DNA of 64,000 nt from Cenococcum geophilum 1.58 (Eukaryota > Ascomycota > Dothideomycetes > Gloniales > Gloniaceae), in assembly GCA_001692895.1 (NCBI GenBank), contig KV748221.1, positions 1,095,056 through 1,159,055 on the forward strand, written 5' to 3'. The notes below the pieces were generated by a model. The model did no database searches, was not told the origin of the DNA, and was given only the letters and a program-made list of their open reading frames with translations. Below are positions 32,058-43,479 of the stretch, piece by piece. The position numbers and the translations under genes were made by a program. Every line of letters starts with the position of its first letter. The stretch's first letter is position 1.

Positions 32058-32104
32058 AACCAATTACGATTTTCTATCCCCGGGATGGAAAATCGCTATT
32101 AGTT
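32058..32104 (+). other. 47-nt conserved stem-loop, copia C2
   Basis: Inner stem GATTTTCTATCCC with GGGATGGAAAATC; outer arms AACCAAT and ATTAGTT pair with one mismatch. Followed by ACTAGCGCCTTAGCGGCCC as in copia C1. Confidence 0.7.
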
Positions 32105-32353
32105 CGCTTAGCACTAGCGCCTTAGCGGCCCTTAAAATCTAACTTATGGCTCGTCTACTGCCCGTTAAAAGGCCGTACGGTTTATTTTACGGACCGTAAG
32201 CAGAACTTACGGCCAGCTTGGGGCACCGTTTGGAAGGCAGCCTAGACGGCACCTTAGGGAGATTTCCTATATATTTTCCTTTGTGTTCTATAGTTTTATT
32301 AAAGCAATTACGGAGGCTGTATATAGGTGGTTTTATTTTTTAAGTACTGCCAG

Positions 32354-32621
32354 TATATAATTACAGCACCTGTTATACCAAACGCGTGCTTACGCGTTCG
32401 GTACACCAGGTACGCGTTTACGCGTTCAGTGCACTAACCACTCGCTTACGCGTCTGGTGCACTTATAAAGCACTAACTAATTAGGGGGGAGGTGCATCAG
32501 TATATAGACCACGTAGTCTGCTTTATATAATCGACAGTCACCATCTAAACAAGCATACGATACTACATGTATTTCGTACCCGTGGATACGACTCACTCGT
32601 GCTATTAAGTTAGTACGAATA
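32354..32621 (+). repeat. Copia C2 3' LTR
   Basis: 268 bp. Begins TATATAATTACAGC, the RIP form of TGTATAATTACAGC, and ends ACGAATA before the TATAC duplication. Confidence 0.92.
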
Positions 32622-32626
32622 TATAC

Positions 32627-35600
32627 CGACGATTCTAAATAGAGTTCCTGTAGTTGTAATAAGGAAGCAGGGATTAAATATAGAAGTAGTTATTAAAAGC
32701 TTCTCTTTATAGTGCTTAAATATAGAAGTAGTTATCAAAAGCTTCTCTTTATAGTGCTTGCTGTAGGTAGCCCACCAGTAAGTTCCTACCTCTGCGATCC
32801 CATATAATAGCTTAAGCACAACCATAATCGTATCTTTAGGATACTGGTAGCGAATTTGCTCTAGAAGGTATACTAATATTAAGCGCTAAAGGTGCGTCTC
32901 TGATTGGGTATAGGCTTAAGTAATATCTTATAAATAAACCGCCATTCTATTCTTTATTAAGGAGGAAGCTAGCGCAATAATAACTTACTAACTAGCTCAT
33001 TAAATTATAGGAGACTACGTAAGAATTACCTTCTTACTATTGTTGTTATAGCCTTAGATAATAAGCCTTAATTTCTTAAATAGGGCGTTAGTAGCTTTGN
33101 CNTTAATCTNNTTAACNATTCTTAACTTAAAGATNCNAACTNNNTNNAACTTAGTAGGGTNATACTTCTTAAATTTAAAGACTCCTCTTATAATAAGACT
33201 ATCGATCTCCTACTTATCGGATGCTTAAAAAGGAGCTCCTAGAGTTATAATACGACCTTCCTTTTAAAGCTATTTTACGAGTTTAAAGTCAGCCTTCTCC
33301 TTAGCTGTTATAAAGGCCATTAATAACTTAACTCTATTCTTAATAGCGGCAACAAATTATTCTTTAAAATTAATAAAATATTGGCGATTTCGTGATCCCT
33401 TTAGGCGACCTCTACCGTGTCGTAGTTATGGCGTATCTACTACAATTATATTAGGATTATAGTCGCCTTCTAGAGTATATTAATTGTAGTTCTCTTTTAG
33501 GGCATCTTCTAAGGCATCCTATAAAGGCTCAGAATTATTATTTTTATAGTAAGGCTTAATAACAGTTAAACGGAATTAAGTAGGTCCGTAAGGCATCTAA
33601 ATAGTATAAGTTTAACCATTAATTATAATAAGTTAGTATAGGCCTAACTATCCTCCCTTTTTACGCTATATGCGTACCTTAGACTAGAGTGGCAGATTAA
33701 GCATAGTTAAGGTATTTAGGCTATTTCTTATTCCTAGTACATTATTAACCTAGCGTATAGCGTAGAGATATTACACCTCCTTTATTACCTTATGAATAGC
33801 CTCAGCTTATTATATAACAGAGGGAGATAGTAGAGAATCGTTAGTTATTTAAGGGTAGGCGCTAAAGACTAGCAATATAGGTACGAGTCTATCTAGGCCA
33901 GCAGAATTATTAATAGCTTTAACAGCTATTTGCAAGGTAAGTTTTTCACTAGCGTCCTTTAGTTCTAAAAAGATAATCTTATATACACAGCGTAATAGCG
34001 CGTAATATTATTCTACTTTTCTAATACTATTATATACCTTAATAGGGACTTCCTTAACCTTAATTGCTATTGCCTTTATCTGTTATTAAAACTCTATAAA
34101 TAAGAAGTTCTTTTCTACATTATAGACGATTTAATTAGGGGGTTTTAAATAGATATTAATCCAGTATAACTAAAGGGTCTCTTATGCGTTTCTGGCTAAT
34201 ATATCTTTTAAGAAACGCGCGGCTTAGAAGGAGGTTAAGAAATTAATAACTTAGAGTACTAGCTTACCGCTAAGATATATAACGTTAATAATAATATAGA
34301 AGTTAAAGTTGTAGTCATCCTTAAGGGTAAACTTAAATCGGCTAGGGGACTTCTGGTTTATTTAGCAGTAATAGTAATACTTTATAAAATGCTTAATTAC
34401 CTTAACCTTAACTTTATAGCCTACTTGCTAAAGAACCCTAAGTAATTAATAAATAGATAGGTGGCCAAAACGACGGTATAGTTGGCGTAATTCCGACTTA
34501 GTTAAGTAGCTCTAAGTAATACTCTTTTCTAGTTAATAAAGGAGCAACTAGGGGTAACCCTACTTGCGTATAATAGGCACCTAATTATCTCCCTAAATAA
34601 GTATATTCTTAAAGTTATTAAGCCTAACGCCTAACTTATCTATATCTTTAATGTAAAATAGAAACGGAGTATTTATAGGAATAATATAAAAACTAATGTA
34701 CCCTAAGGGGGTTTAAACCCTAATTATGCCGAGAGAGATTATAATACCTTTACTAAAACAAATCGTATACTAGCCTGCCGTTAAATAGTTAATCTAAATA
34801 GAGCTATTAAGCTGCTAAAGGGCTCGAACTTAAGGTTCTCTTGCTATAGATACTCCTGCGGCTCTAGTATCCGGTATAATACTATAAAAGATATTCGCTA
34901 AGTATCTGTTATTAAAGGAAAACGTAAAGCTCTCCTTTAGCTTATTAAAGATATCTAACTTTATAATAGAATAGAGCGTAGATTAGTTATTAAGGACAGC
35001 AATAGTTTATATGCTATTTACCTTACCATACTTAGTAAAGTATTGGTTAGGTAAGTAGTCCTTAATTTCTATATCTATAAGGAGCTGTTTAGTCTTATTA
35101 ACCTTACCCTTAAGGTCTTTTACGCCTTTATATTAAACTAAAAAGCTTTAGAAGTAGGCTATAGTAACCTTATAATTTCTAACATTTCTTATACTCTAAC
35201 GGAACTTATTATATACCTCTTTTTGCTTATTAAGGGAGTATCTAGTTAACTAGTAATTTAGCTTCTTATAAACGTAATATTTCTTTTAGTAATTACTTTA
35301 AAATAAACCTCTATAAGGACCTCCATAATTACCTTATAGTTAACGTTAATTATACCCTCTTCCGTATTCCCTACCGCGGCCACTATATATTTAATTAGTC
35401 TAGTTATAATTATATTAGTCGGAAATACTTAGTTAGGTAGGGTTTTTGGTATAAAATTATTAAGATTCTTATATTTATATCGCAGTACCTATAGCGGAGT
35501 ATAGCTTAGTATATACTCCTTTAAACGTATTTATAGGTTTATATAGCGCCAAGTTGTACTTAGGAACGCTATAGCATACTAAGATAACCTAGTCCCTTAA

Positions 35601-35741
35601 GCTATTCTCATTTTAGTAAGTTTTAGTAAGGCTATATTAGATTTTTTAAAGTTTATTAAAGAGTAGTTAAAGGCACTCTAAACAAGTCTTTATTAAGTTA
35701 GAAGTAATAACTCTCTAGAATATAGTCTTCCGCTATTTAGA
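32627..35741 (-). pseudogene. Copia F pol: RT and integrase portion
   Basis: Minus-strand continuation of copia F pol right of copia C2. It matches copia E (62160-63290) over its left part. It is RIP-degraded with many stops. A run of ambiguous bases at about 33100-33160 marks poor assembly. A 42-bp tandem duplication lies at 32675-32758 and is absent from copia E. The segment ends in the LINE target copy. Confidence 0.65.
32675..32758. repeat. 42-bp tandem duplication in copia F RT
   Basis: Two near-identical 42-bp units starting taaatatagaagtagtta. Copia E near 62218 has a single unit. 42 bp is 14 codons, so the duplication would keep frame. Confidence 0.8.
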
Positions 35742-36209
35742 TATATAAAGTTAGTAATAATACTAAAGATCCTAACGAAAATTTTTATAAGGAGCTCTTG
35801 CTGCACCCGGCCTAAAAAGACTAAAACCAACTAAAAGAACCCTGAAAAACACCTAGAGAATCCCCCTAAGATACATGCATCGCAGGGGAGGCACACGTCA
35901 AATGACGGTGGCTCGCACTTGCGCGCGACCGCTAGAACTACGCCTAGCAATGGCCCTCTATAATAAAGATAGGCGAATACTATACCATAAAGCGGAAATA
36001 CCTCTATTAAGAAGGCATCTAACAAAATATAAAGCCTATTAGATGCGTCTAGTATCTAAAATTGCGGGGGAGTAACCGTTAGCCATAACGAACTAATATA
36101 GCTAGTAGAATGGCTCCGCTAGTTTAGTAAACCTTAGGCGCCCCTCTAGTAAACCCTTAATTAAATCCTCTAACGGCTAAGTAAAATTAAAAATAAGTAT
36201 AACCCCCCC

Positions 36210-36421
36210 TGTTAGCGACTCAGTCAATCGAGGCACGAGCACGGCAAGAGGGACGCGCAAGCCTGTATAATTGGTAGTCTATAAACAAGGATCTAAAGCT
36301 AAAGAAAGGAAAGGAGAAGAAGAGCAGCGCTGGTCGAAGTAGGGTTCTTTTTATGCGGTCTTCTAGTTACGTAACCATGAAGTTCTGCCAAGTTCTGCCA
36401 GGTTCTGCCAGTGCCGTAACA
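36210..36421 (-). repeat. Gypsy C 3' LTR (left)
   Basis: 212 bp. Contains three tandem aagttctgcc-type repeats at about 36380-36410. Contains ATCTAAAGCT at 36291-36300, complementary to the primer-site candidate. Confidence 0.9.
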
Positions 36422-36429
36422 TTACCCCC

Positions 36430-39400
36430 CCCTCCGCAAAAGCCTGCCCTCAGGCTTTATAGTCCGTATTATACTTATAGGGCGTTCTTATCTTTATGTT
36501 CTTTCAGTAGCTTATTATCTTCGCTATACTAGCACTCTATCCACTTATCTAGGTACTTTAGGGGTCCTAGTTTATTAGGGTAGCGGTTATAGAATTCTTA
36601 AAGCTTATAGGGACTGCTAATAAAGTTCTATATAGGGTACCAGGTAGGATCTGGGTTATAGCCTTTCCAACTAACGCGGTACTTTAGCGTTTTCCTTACT
36701 AGTTTATAGGCTAGTACTTCTTTAATTTCCCATTCGTTATCGCTATTAACTTAAATTAGTAGGGGAGGTTTGTTCTTTTATCTAGGTAATAGGTCATTCA
36801 CAGCTTTCTATAGCTTATTTAGTAAGAAAACGGGGTAAACCTTAATTAAATCCGGGAGCTTTACTTTATATAAGTTACCTATCTTCTTAAGGACCTTATA
36901 CGGTCCCGCTATCTAATAGTCTAGCTTATAGCTAGGCCGTTCCGTCTTCTAGTTCTTTATTATAACCTAGACTATATCACCTACGGTAAAGTCGGGTTCG
37001 CGCCTATACTTATTTGCCTACTATTCCATTAATTTCTAGGCCTTTTCTAGATTTATACGGGCTACTATCTAGGCTTCCTCTAAGCGCTTGGCGTACTGCT
37101 AGGCTTCCTTATAAGACAGTTTCTTGCATACAATCTATAGTCCTTTTAGTCTATCCTAGTTAAAGCTTATTTAGGGTAAATACCCTATTTCTAGTTAGAT
37201 AGGTGTAAATCCTATAGAGTTATAGGGTAGGGTCGCCTAGGCGTAATCTATTAGGGGTAGCAGTTTGCCCTAGTTATTCTAAAAGTAGTTAATAAAAGGC
37301 CGGAGTCTCTAATCTAAATATTAATTTATAATCTCCGTCTAGCTATTTATCTAGGGGTGGTATGCTATAGAGAGCTTTAGCCTAATACCTAGGATCTAGG
37401 TAAACTCGTTTTAGAAGGCCGATATAAATTATAGGCTGTAATCGGATATAATAGTATCTAGTGGTCCGTAAATGCGGTAGACGTAGTAGATATATAGTTA
37501 GGCCGCCTCCTTAGCATTAATATTCTTATAACAGGGAATTAAGAACGGGCGCTTACTAAAGCGGTTAACTAGAATCATAACCATATCATATCCGTCGCGG
37601 TCTATTAGTAGCTTATAAAAGTCTATAGAGATATACTACTAGGGGCGGTTAGGTATTAGGAGAGGTTTTAATAGTCCTAGGGTTTTATCTCGTGGAATTA
37701 TAGATCTATAGTAGCTATCGCAGTTCTGTATATAACGGTTAATATCTATAATTATTCTGGGCCAGTAATAGCGGTCACCAATAATCTTACGGGTTTTATT
37801 TTTTCTAGGGTAGGCTGTAAAAACCTAGGCATAAGCTTTAGCAATAAGCTAGGTCCGTAAGTTCTATTCCTTAGCTACTACTAGCCATTCCTAGTACTTA
37901 AGTAGTCCATTTTTAAGGGACTATAGGCTAGTAATGTTCTTTACCTTTTTACAGTATTCCTATAGAGAGGGGGTTGTTTAGTTAGCCTATAGTAGTTTAT
38001 TAATAAGGTTAAGTTCAGAGGAGTTAACAAAACATATCTCGGCGCCTAAGGAGTCCGTACTTAGTTCTACCTATATCTAGAGGTTAAGGTATTCTAGTTA
38101 TAGTAGCGTCTAGGTCCGTAGTAAGATCTTTATAGCCGTCTAGTTATCTAGGTCTTGCTTACGCCTTATAAGAGCATCCGCACAGTTTATAGCGCCTAGT
38201 CTATATATAATTAAGAAGTTAAACTAAGATAGGGTATNCGCNTAGCGTNCCTACNNGGCTATAAGGNCCTTAGTTNTTATAAAGTATTNTAGGGCCTTAT
38301 AATCTAAAACTACCTTAATCGGCTTAGGGGTCCCCTTTAGCTATATACGCCAGTGCTAAAAGCTAGAGATAATAGCTAGCATTTCTTTATTATAGATGTG
38401 GTAATTTAGCTTAGCATCTATTATAGTCTTTAAATAGTATATAATAGGGTGCTACTTTCCGTCCGGTTGCTTTTAGGAAAAAATACTAGCTATTGCGCCG
38501 TTTAAGGTATTAGTTTTTAGTATTAAGGGCCGTTCTAGGTTAAAATGGGCAAGTAGGGGAGCCAATACTAGCCGTTTCTTAAGCTCATTAAAGGCCTACC
38601 TATATATGGCGTTAAAGTGAAAGGGCTAGTCTTTTCTAGTAAGACGGTTAAGAGGCCGGGCAATTCTACTGTAGTTCTTAATAAAGCGTCGGTAGAAGTT
38701 ACAAAACCCTAAAAAGGATTGTACCCCCTTTACGGTCCATAGGGGTACCTACTAGTTAATTACAGCCGTTTTCTCTAGGTTAGTTTTAATTCCATCTATA
38801 CTAATAATAAAACCTAGGTACTTTATACGCTTAATACTAAACTCCAACTTCTTAATGTTAACCTAGAGGCTAGCCTTGCGGAGCTGTTATAAGACTTTAT
38901 AGACATACTCCTTGTGTTCTAGCTTATTCTTAAAGTAGATTATAATATTATCTAAATAGGCCGTATAGAAATTGTTAAGGTAGTTAAAGAGTATATTGTT
39001 TATGTACCGCTAGTACATAGCTAGTCTATTAGTTAGTCTAAAAGGGAGCACTTTATATTTATATATTTCGTAACAGGTCTAAAATATAGTAAAATCTTTA
39101 GACCTAGGGTCTATCCTAATTTAGTAAAAGGCCTAGCGGATATTAAGCTTTATAAAGACCTTAGCTCTACTTATTTAGGCTAGAGTCTTATTAAGTAGGG
39201 GTAGCGGATAGCGATCCTTGCGGGTTATATTATTTAGCTTATAGTAGTTAATGCAGAAATAGAGTCCTCTATTTAGCTTTTTAATAAAGAGAATAGGTAA
39301 GGCGAAAGGGGCTTAGCTAGGCTCAATAAAGCCCTTATTTAGATTATTAATAAGATACTACTTTATGGCCTATAATTCGGTAATAGACTGCTTATAGAGG

Positions 39401-40300
39401 GGGCTAAAGCTAAGGGTATTTTTTTTGCCCTGCTTAATCTCAATCTTATAGTTATACGGTTAGTAAGGTAAAAGTATATTAGACACTACTTTAAAGAATA
39501 CGTCCTTAAATTTCTAGTATTAATAGGGCAGCTTTTATTCTACTAGATCCTTATCTATAAGCTCGCTTTTTTATCCGCTAAGCTTATTTCCCTTTTCCTT
39601 AATTATTTAATTAATTTCGTATAAGCTTATTATAAAGGCGACGGTATTAGGCTAAACTAAGTTCTAGTAGAATCCTACGGCACTAATACAGCAGACATTA
39701 ACTAGTAGGAGGTCCGCTGGTTTCCTTATAGCCGTTTTCCGGACCATATTTTACAGTCTAGGGTTTATAATCTTTCTTAGCTCCTATTTTATCTTTCGCA
39801 GGTTATCCCTCTAATCTATTAGTTTAGTATAACGTCTAACATCCCTTACTATTCTTCGTAGCTATATAGGGCCTAAGCTCTCTATAGGGGGCTTTTTTAG
39901 GTCACTACTAACTTCCTAGGTCTTTAATGCGGGTGGCGTGACATAAGTAGTCTGGGGGTAACGTAGTATACAGATCCGTTGCAAATTAAGCTATATATCT
40001 TTCTTAAAGGCCTAATCCCTACGCACAGCATCAGCCTAGTAAATAGTATTAATCTAGGGCCGTATAAGGTTTTCCATTATAATGCTAATTTCTTTTATAA
40101 AGGAAGGGGTTAGGGGTAGGGTTTTGGGCTAGGTAAGCCGTCTACTCTATATATTAAGCTATAAGCCTAAATAGGCTAGCTATTTTCGCCCTAAGATTAT
40201 ATTATAGCTACCTAGGTCCGTAATAAGGAAGGGGGCATTATACTACCTTTATCTATTAACACGGAGGTAAATCCGTAAGATAGTTATAATAGGTGGTTCT
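36430..40300 (-). pseudogene. Gypsy C pol: protease to chromodomain
   Basis: Minus strand. Chromodomain about 36440-36720 (YRVSWKGYNPDPTWYP and a NKLGPLKYL tail). Integrase about 36900-38050. RNase H about 38230-38560 (FSQKQPDGK, LNYHIYNKEMLAI). RT about 38700-39700 with TAYLDNIIIYF near 38936-38965, where the catalytic Asp is now Asn. In-frame stops occur throughout. Confidence 0.8.
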
Positions 40301-41860
40301 ATCCGCCTATTATACCCATAAATAGGAATTAGTTTAGGCAGTTCTTTAATAGGTACATTTAGAAAGTTAGCCAGCTTTACGGCACACTAGGTATCTATTA
40401 AGGCAAAGGTATTTACTCTAGAGTTAGCTAAAGCAGAGGTTAAAACTTAGTATCTATTACGGAATAAAGTATAAGGGATAGTGCAGCTTTTTTTATTAAC
40501 TAGCTAACCTAGATTAACATCTAATATATTAATCCCTTTTAACCCTAAAAAGGAGTCTTCCTCTAGGGTTCCTCTTTTTCCAACTTTATACTATCCTCCT
40601 AGATTAATAGAACCTTATCCGCTTTCGCGTTTATTAGGTAATCCTTTACACAGTAACCTTTCTATCCGCAAGAGAAGCAAGCTCCTTAATTACTAAGGGC
40701 CTATATACGGGGGTTACTATATATAGGCCGAGCATTCGCCAGACCCATAGCAGGGCTAGCCACACGGCTAGCTACTAAATTAGCGGTAGGCTGTACGGGT
40801 AGTGCTGTAGGGGTTGCTAATTATACTAGGGCATTACGGGCCATTCTTATATTACTTATAGTCTAATTTAAAGGGTTTCTAGCTTTATACCATTTAGCAC
40901 ATGCCTTAATTCAGCGGAGGCCTTAGTTAATAGCCAAGCACTAGTCTGTAAGTTCCTTTAGCGTCTATATAGTAGTAAAAACTAACAGTACGGCTCGCTG
41001 CAGGTCTAGGGTAAGCTTGTTAAATACGTCTAGCATTAGATCTTCCTAGGGAATTTAAGCCTAGCCAGCTAGGTGCAGAAAGCGGGTCTAAAAGGCTAAG
41101 AAGGTCTCTGTTGTTTTTATATTTAGGCTTTTATAATTAAGTCGGGCGTTCTATACTTTAAAGGGGTCCTTATAAATAAAAGACAGGTAGATAATCATCT
41201 CTTCTTTAAAGAGGAAGGGCTTTACTAAGTCCTATACGTACCGCGGACGTAGGTGCGTCTATACGTCCCCACCGGTACGGCCGAAGACGTAGGCCATTTT
41301 AGCCTAAGTAGTAGGGAAGTAGTCCGCATTAACTTTAAGCTTATCCTATAATTAAAGCTTCCAATTATCAAATATAGGGTTGGTTCCGTCTATAAGCAAT
41401 AGGGGGTCCGCAACCTTTACGGACCGCGACAATACTAATGCTATATATTAGGCTAGAGCCTTAAAAACTATAGCAAGTCTTTAGGTATTTAATGATTCCT
41501 CACTAGGCGTAGGGGGTTCTCTAGCTTTAAGCAGCTCTTAAAGTTATTTAATTTCGGCATTAGCTACTATAAGCTCCACTTAGGAGTTTAAGTTAGTTGC
41601 TATTTTACCATCGGAGGTATTCAAGGGTCCTGCGGCTGCTTTACCGGCTACTATATTTCTTAGCATCGTGGTATAGTTATTAGGGTAATCTTTAGTAGGA
41701 TTCTGCAGGGGTTCTAGTCTATACATATTCTATAGGTCTTATTATTCTTTTCTATTCTTCTAGTTCTGGTAATATTCTTTAGGTCTAATTCTATATTCTA
41801 TTCTAGTTTATGGTCCGTAGATATATTTAAGTTCCTTCTTAGGAAGAAAGGGTAGTTAAG
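40300..41860 (-). pseudogene. Gypsy C gag region
   Basis: Minus strand. A zinc knuckle, ACFSCG then KGYCVKD, is read near 40636-40690. The N-terminal part runs to about 41860, next to the primer site. It is degraded by stops like the pol region. Confidence 0.65.
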
Positions 41861-41868
41861 CTTTAGAT
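41859..41868 (-). promoter_or_regulatory. Putative self-priming primer-binding site, gypsy C
   Basis: Plus strand AGCTTTAGAT, two bases from the 5' LTR. Its complement ATCTAAAGCT is inside both LTRs (36291-36300 and 41952-41961), tens of bases downstream of a CATAAAAAG TATA-like stretch in the transcript sense. Confidence 0.5.
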
Positions 41869-41870
41869 AA

Positions 41871-42082
41871 TGTTAGTAACTCAGTTAATTAAGGCACGAG
41901 CACAGTAAGAGGGACGCGCAAGCCTATACAATTAGTAGTCTATAAACAAGGATCTAAAGCTAGGGAAAGGAAAGGAGAAGAAGAGCAGCGCTGGTCAAAG
42001 TAGGGTTCTTTTTATGCGGTCTTCTAGTCACGTAACCGCGAAGTTCTACCAAGTTCTGCCAGGTTCTGCCAGTGCTATAATA
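41871..42082 (-). repeat. Gypsy C 5' LTR (right)
   Basis: 212 bp, same length as the left LTR; differences are mainly C/T and G/A. Confidence 0.9.
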
Positions 42083-42149
42083 CCCCTTACTAGCGAACCG
42101 CACCTGGGCCGCCGTAGCTGCGCTTTTATAGCATAGGGAACCTACCCCC

Positions 42150-43050
42150 CTTAAGTTAATAACTGGGTATATAATTATAATACGACTAAATATAGAATAA
42201 GTAGAGGGGCTTAGGGGATAATTAGAAATAGAAGTCCTTATAGAGATACGTAAAGAGGTCTATAACACTGTTATAGTCCAATACCTTAAAAGCGGAGACA
42301 TTAGAGTTACCCTAAAGGACTAATAGGTAAAGGAACGAGCCGTAAGGGTAGGGGATAGGCTAGGAGAACGTATTAGTATAAAAGTACTCCGTAAGGATTA
42401 CCTAGTCGAAGTCCTAGCGGTTTCTATAAGCCTTAGGGTAGAAAAGGGACGCTAGGCGGATAACACAGCAATTATATAGGAGATAGTAAGACAAATGGAA
42501 CGCCTTATACTAGGACTTAAAATCACCCAAATCTAATAGCTTTAATAGGAAAATATAAACTAAGTATATAATAGGAATAATAAGAGGATATAAGGGTTGC
42601 TAAAGACTTGCTAGGAAGACGCCGGACAAACGCATAGCTCCCTTATTATTAGTATATATACACCAGGAATATAAAAACTCCTTATCTAAAAAGGAATAAT
42701 TATAAATGGCCTTATATATAATATAAGGCTCTATAACTATAGACTACGCTTAAAATAATACTATTGCTATATATAATAGGGATATACCTAATCTATATAC
42801 GCAGCACAGGTGTGCTACGGCCACTGTATAGGCCCCTATAATACGAGATATTGCTTAAATTAAGACTAAATAAAATGCGCGAACTGCTACCGAAGCATAC
42901 ATAAGGCGTAGGAGAGAGAAGACTGCATTAAATATAGGAGACGGAAGGCAAGGGCTTAACAGCTATGGGAATAACTATACGCTAGGTTATATAAATGGAA
43001 ATAATAGGTAATAAGCTAGGGGGACGCAGGTGCCTTTCTAGCGTTTCCTA
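42150..43050 (+). pseudogene. LINE ORF1 (gag-like) remnant
   Basis: Plus-strand translation gives a charged N-terminal part (KERAVRVGDRLGERISIKVL near 42330) and a Cys/His-rich segment near 42770-42910 with C-x2-C pieces and KCANCY, the knuckle cluster of Tad-type ORF1 proteins. Stops are frequent. Confidence 0.6.
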
Positions 43051-43479
43051 CCTTTAATACTAGAGGGCTAGGCTAGCCATCCTAAGCCTTAACGGGCTAG
43101 AAGCGACGCCGTGCGATATTACTAGACTAATTAGGGATATAAGGGTTACAGGGGATATAAGGGAGAGGACGCCCCGTAGGAAGACCCCTATGGACAGCGA
43201 TAGTAGGCTTAAGACTAGGATAATTAAGAATTAGACTTAATGCGGCAAATATAATATTCGCAGCCGACCTATAAAGGGTATATAGCTGACTAGTAAGAAC
43301 AGGGGAAGAACTGGTAATAATAATAGATTTAGATATAAAAGCGCTAACAGGAACATAAGACACAGGAATAGAAAGCTTTATACAAAATAAGTAATAACTA
43401 GGGTGTAGATATAAAAGATAGAAGCTCTAAATATCCTAGAGAAAGTAGAAATAGAAGAAGTAAGGAATAAAGGAGAGTT

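Larger units (their letters stand above)
26160..32621 (+). mobile_element. Copia C2: full-length copia element inside copia F, 6462 bp
   Basis: Two 268-bp LTRs (26160-26427 and 32354-32621), target duplication TATAC at 26155-26159 and 32622-32626. The empty site is preserved in copia E near 62160, where the flanks join directly. One gag-pol frame runs from 26952 to 31919. It is a different family from C1 (different LTRs) but shares the domain order, the primer-site 9-mer and the 3' stem-loop. Confidence 0.93.
36210..42082 (-). mobile_element. Gypsy C: full-length Ty3/gypsy chromovirus, 5873 bp
   Basis: 212-bp LTRs at 36210-36421 and 41871-42082, with TGTTAG/TAACA-type ends, flanked by a C-run target (CCCCC on the left, CCCCT on the right). 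A G-rich polypurine tract adjoins the left LTR on the minus strand, confirming minus orientation. Order from right to left is gag, protease, RT, RNase H, integrase, chromodomain. It sits in the LINE and is therefore the youngest of the stacked insertions in copia F. RIP-degraded, with some ambiguous bases at 38238-38290. Confidence 0.92.

Noticed and set aside
43127..43363. 78-codon minus-strand open frame
   Set aside because: It lies antisense to the LINE coding region and reads no known motif. RIP on one strand often opens antisense frames.
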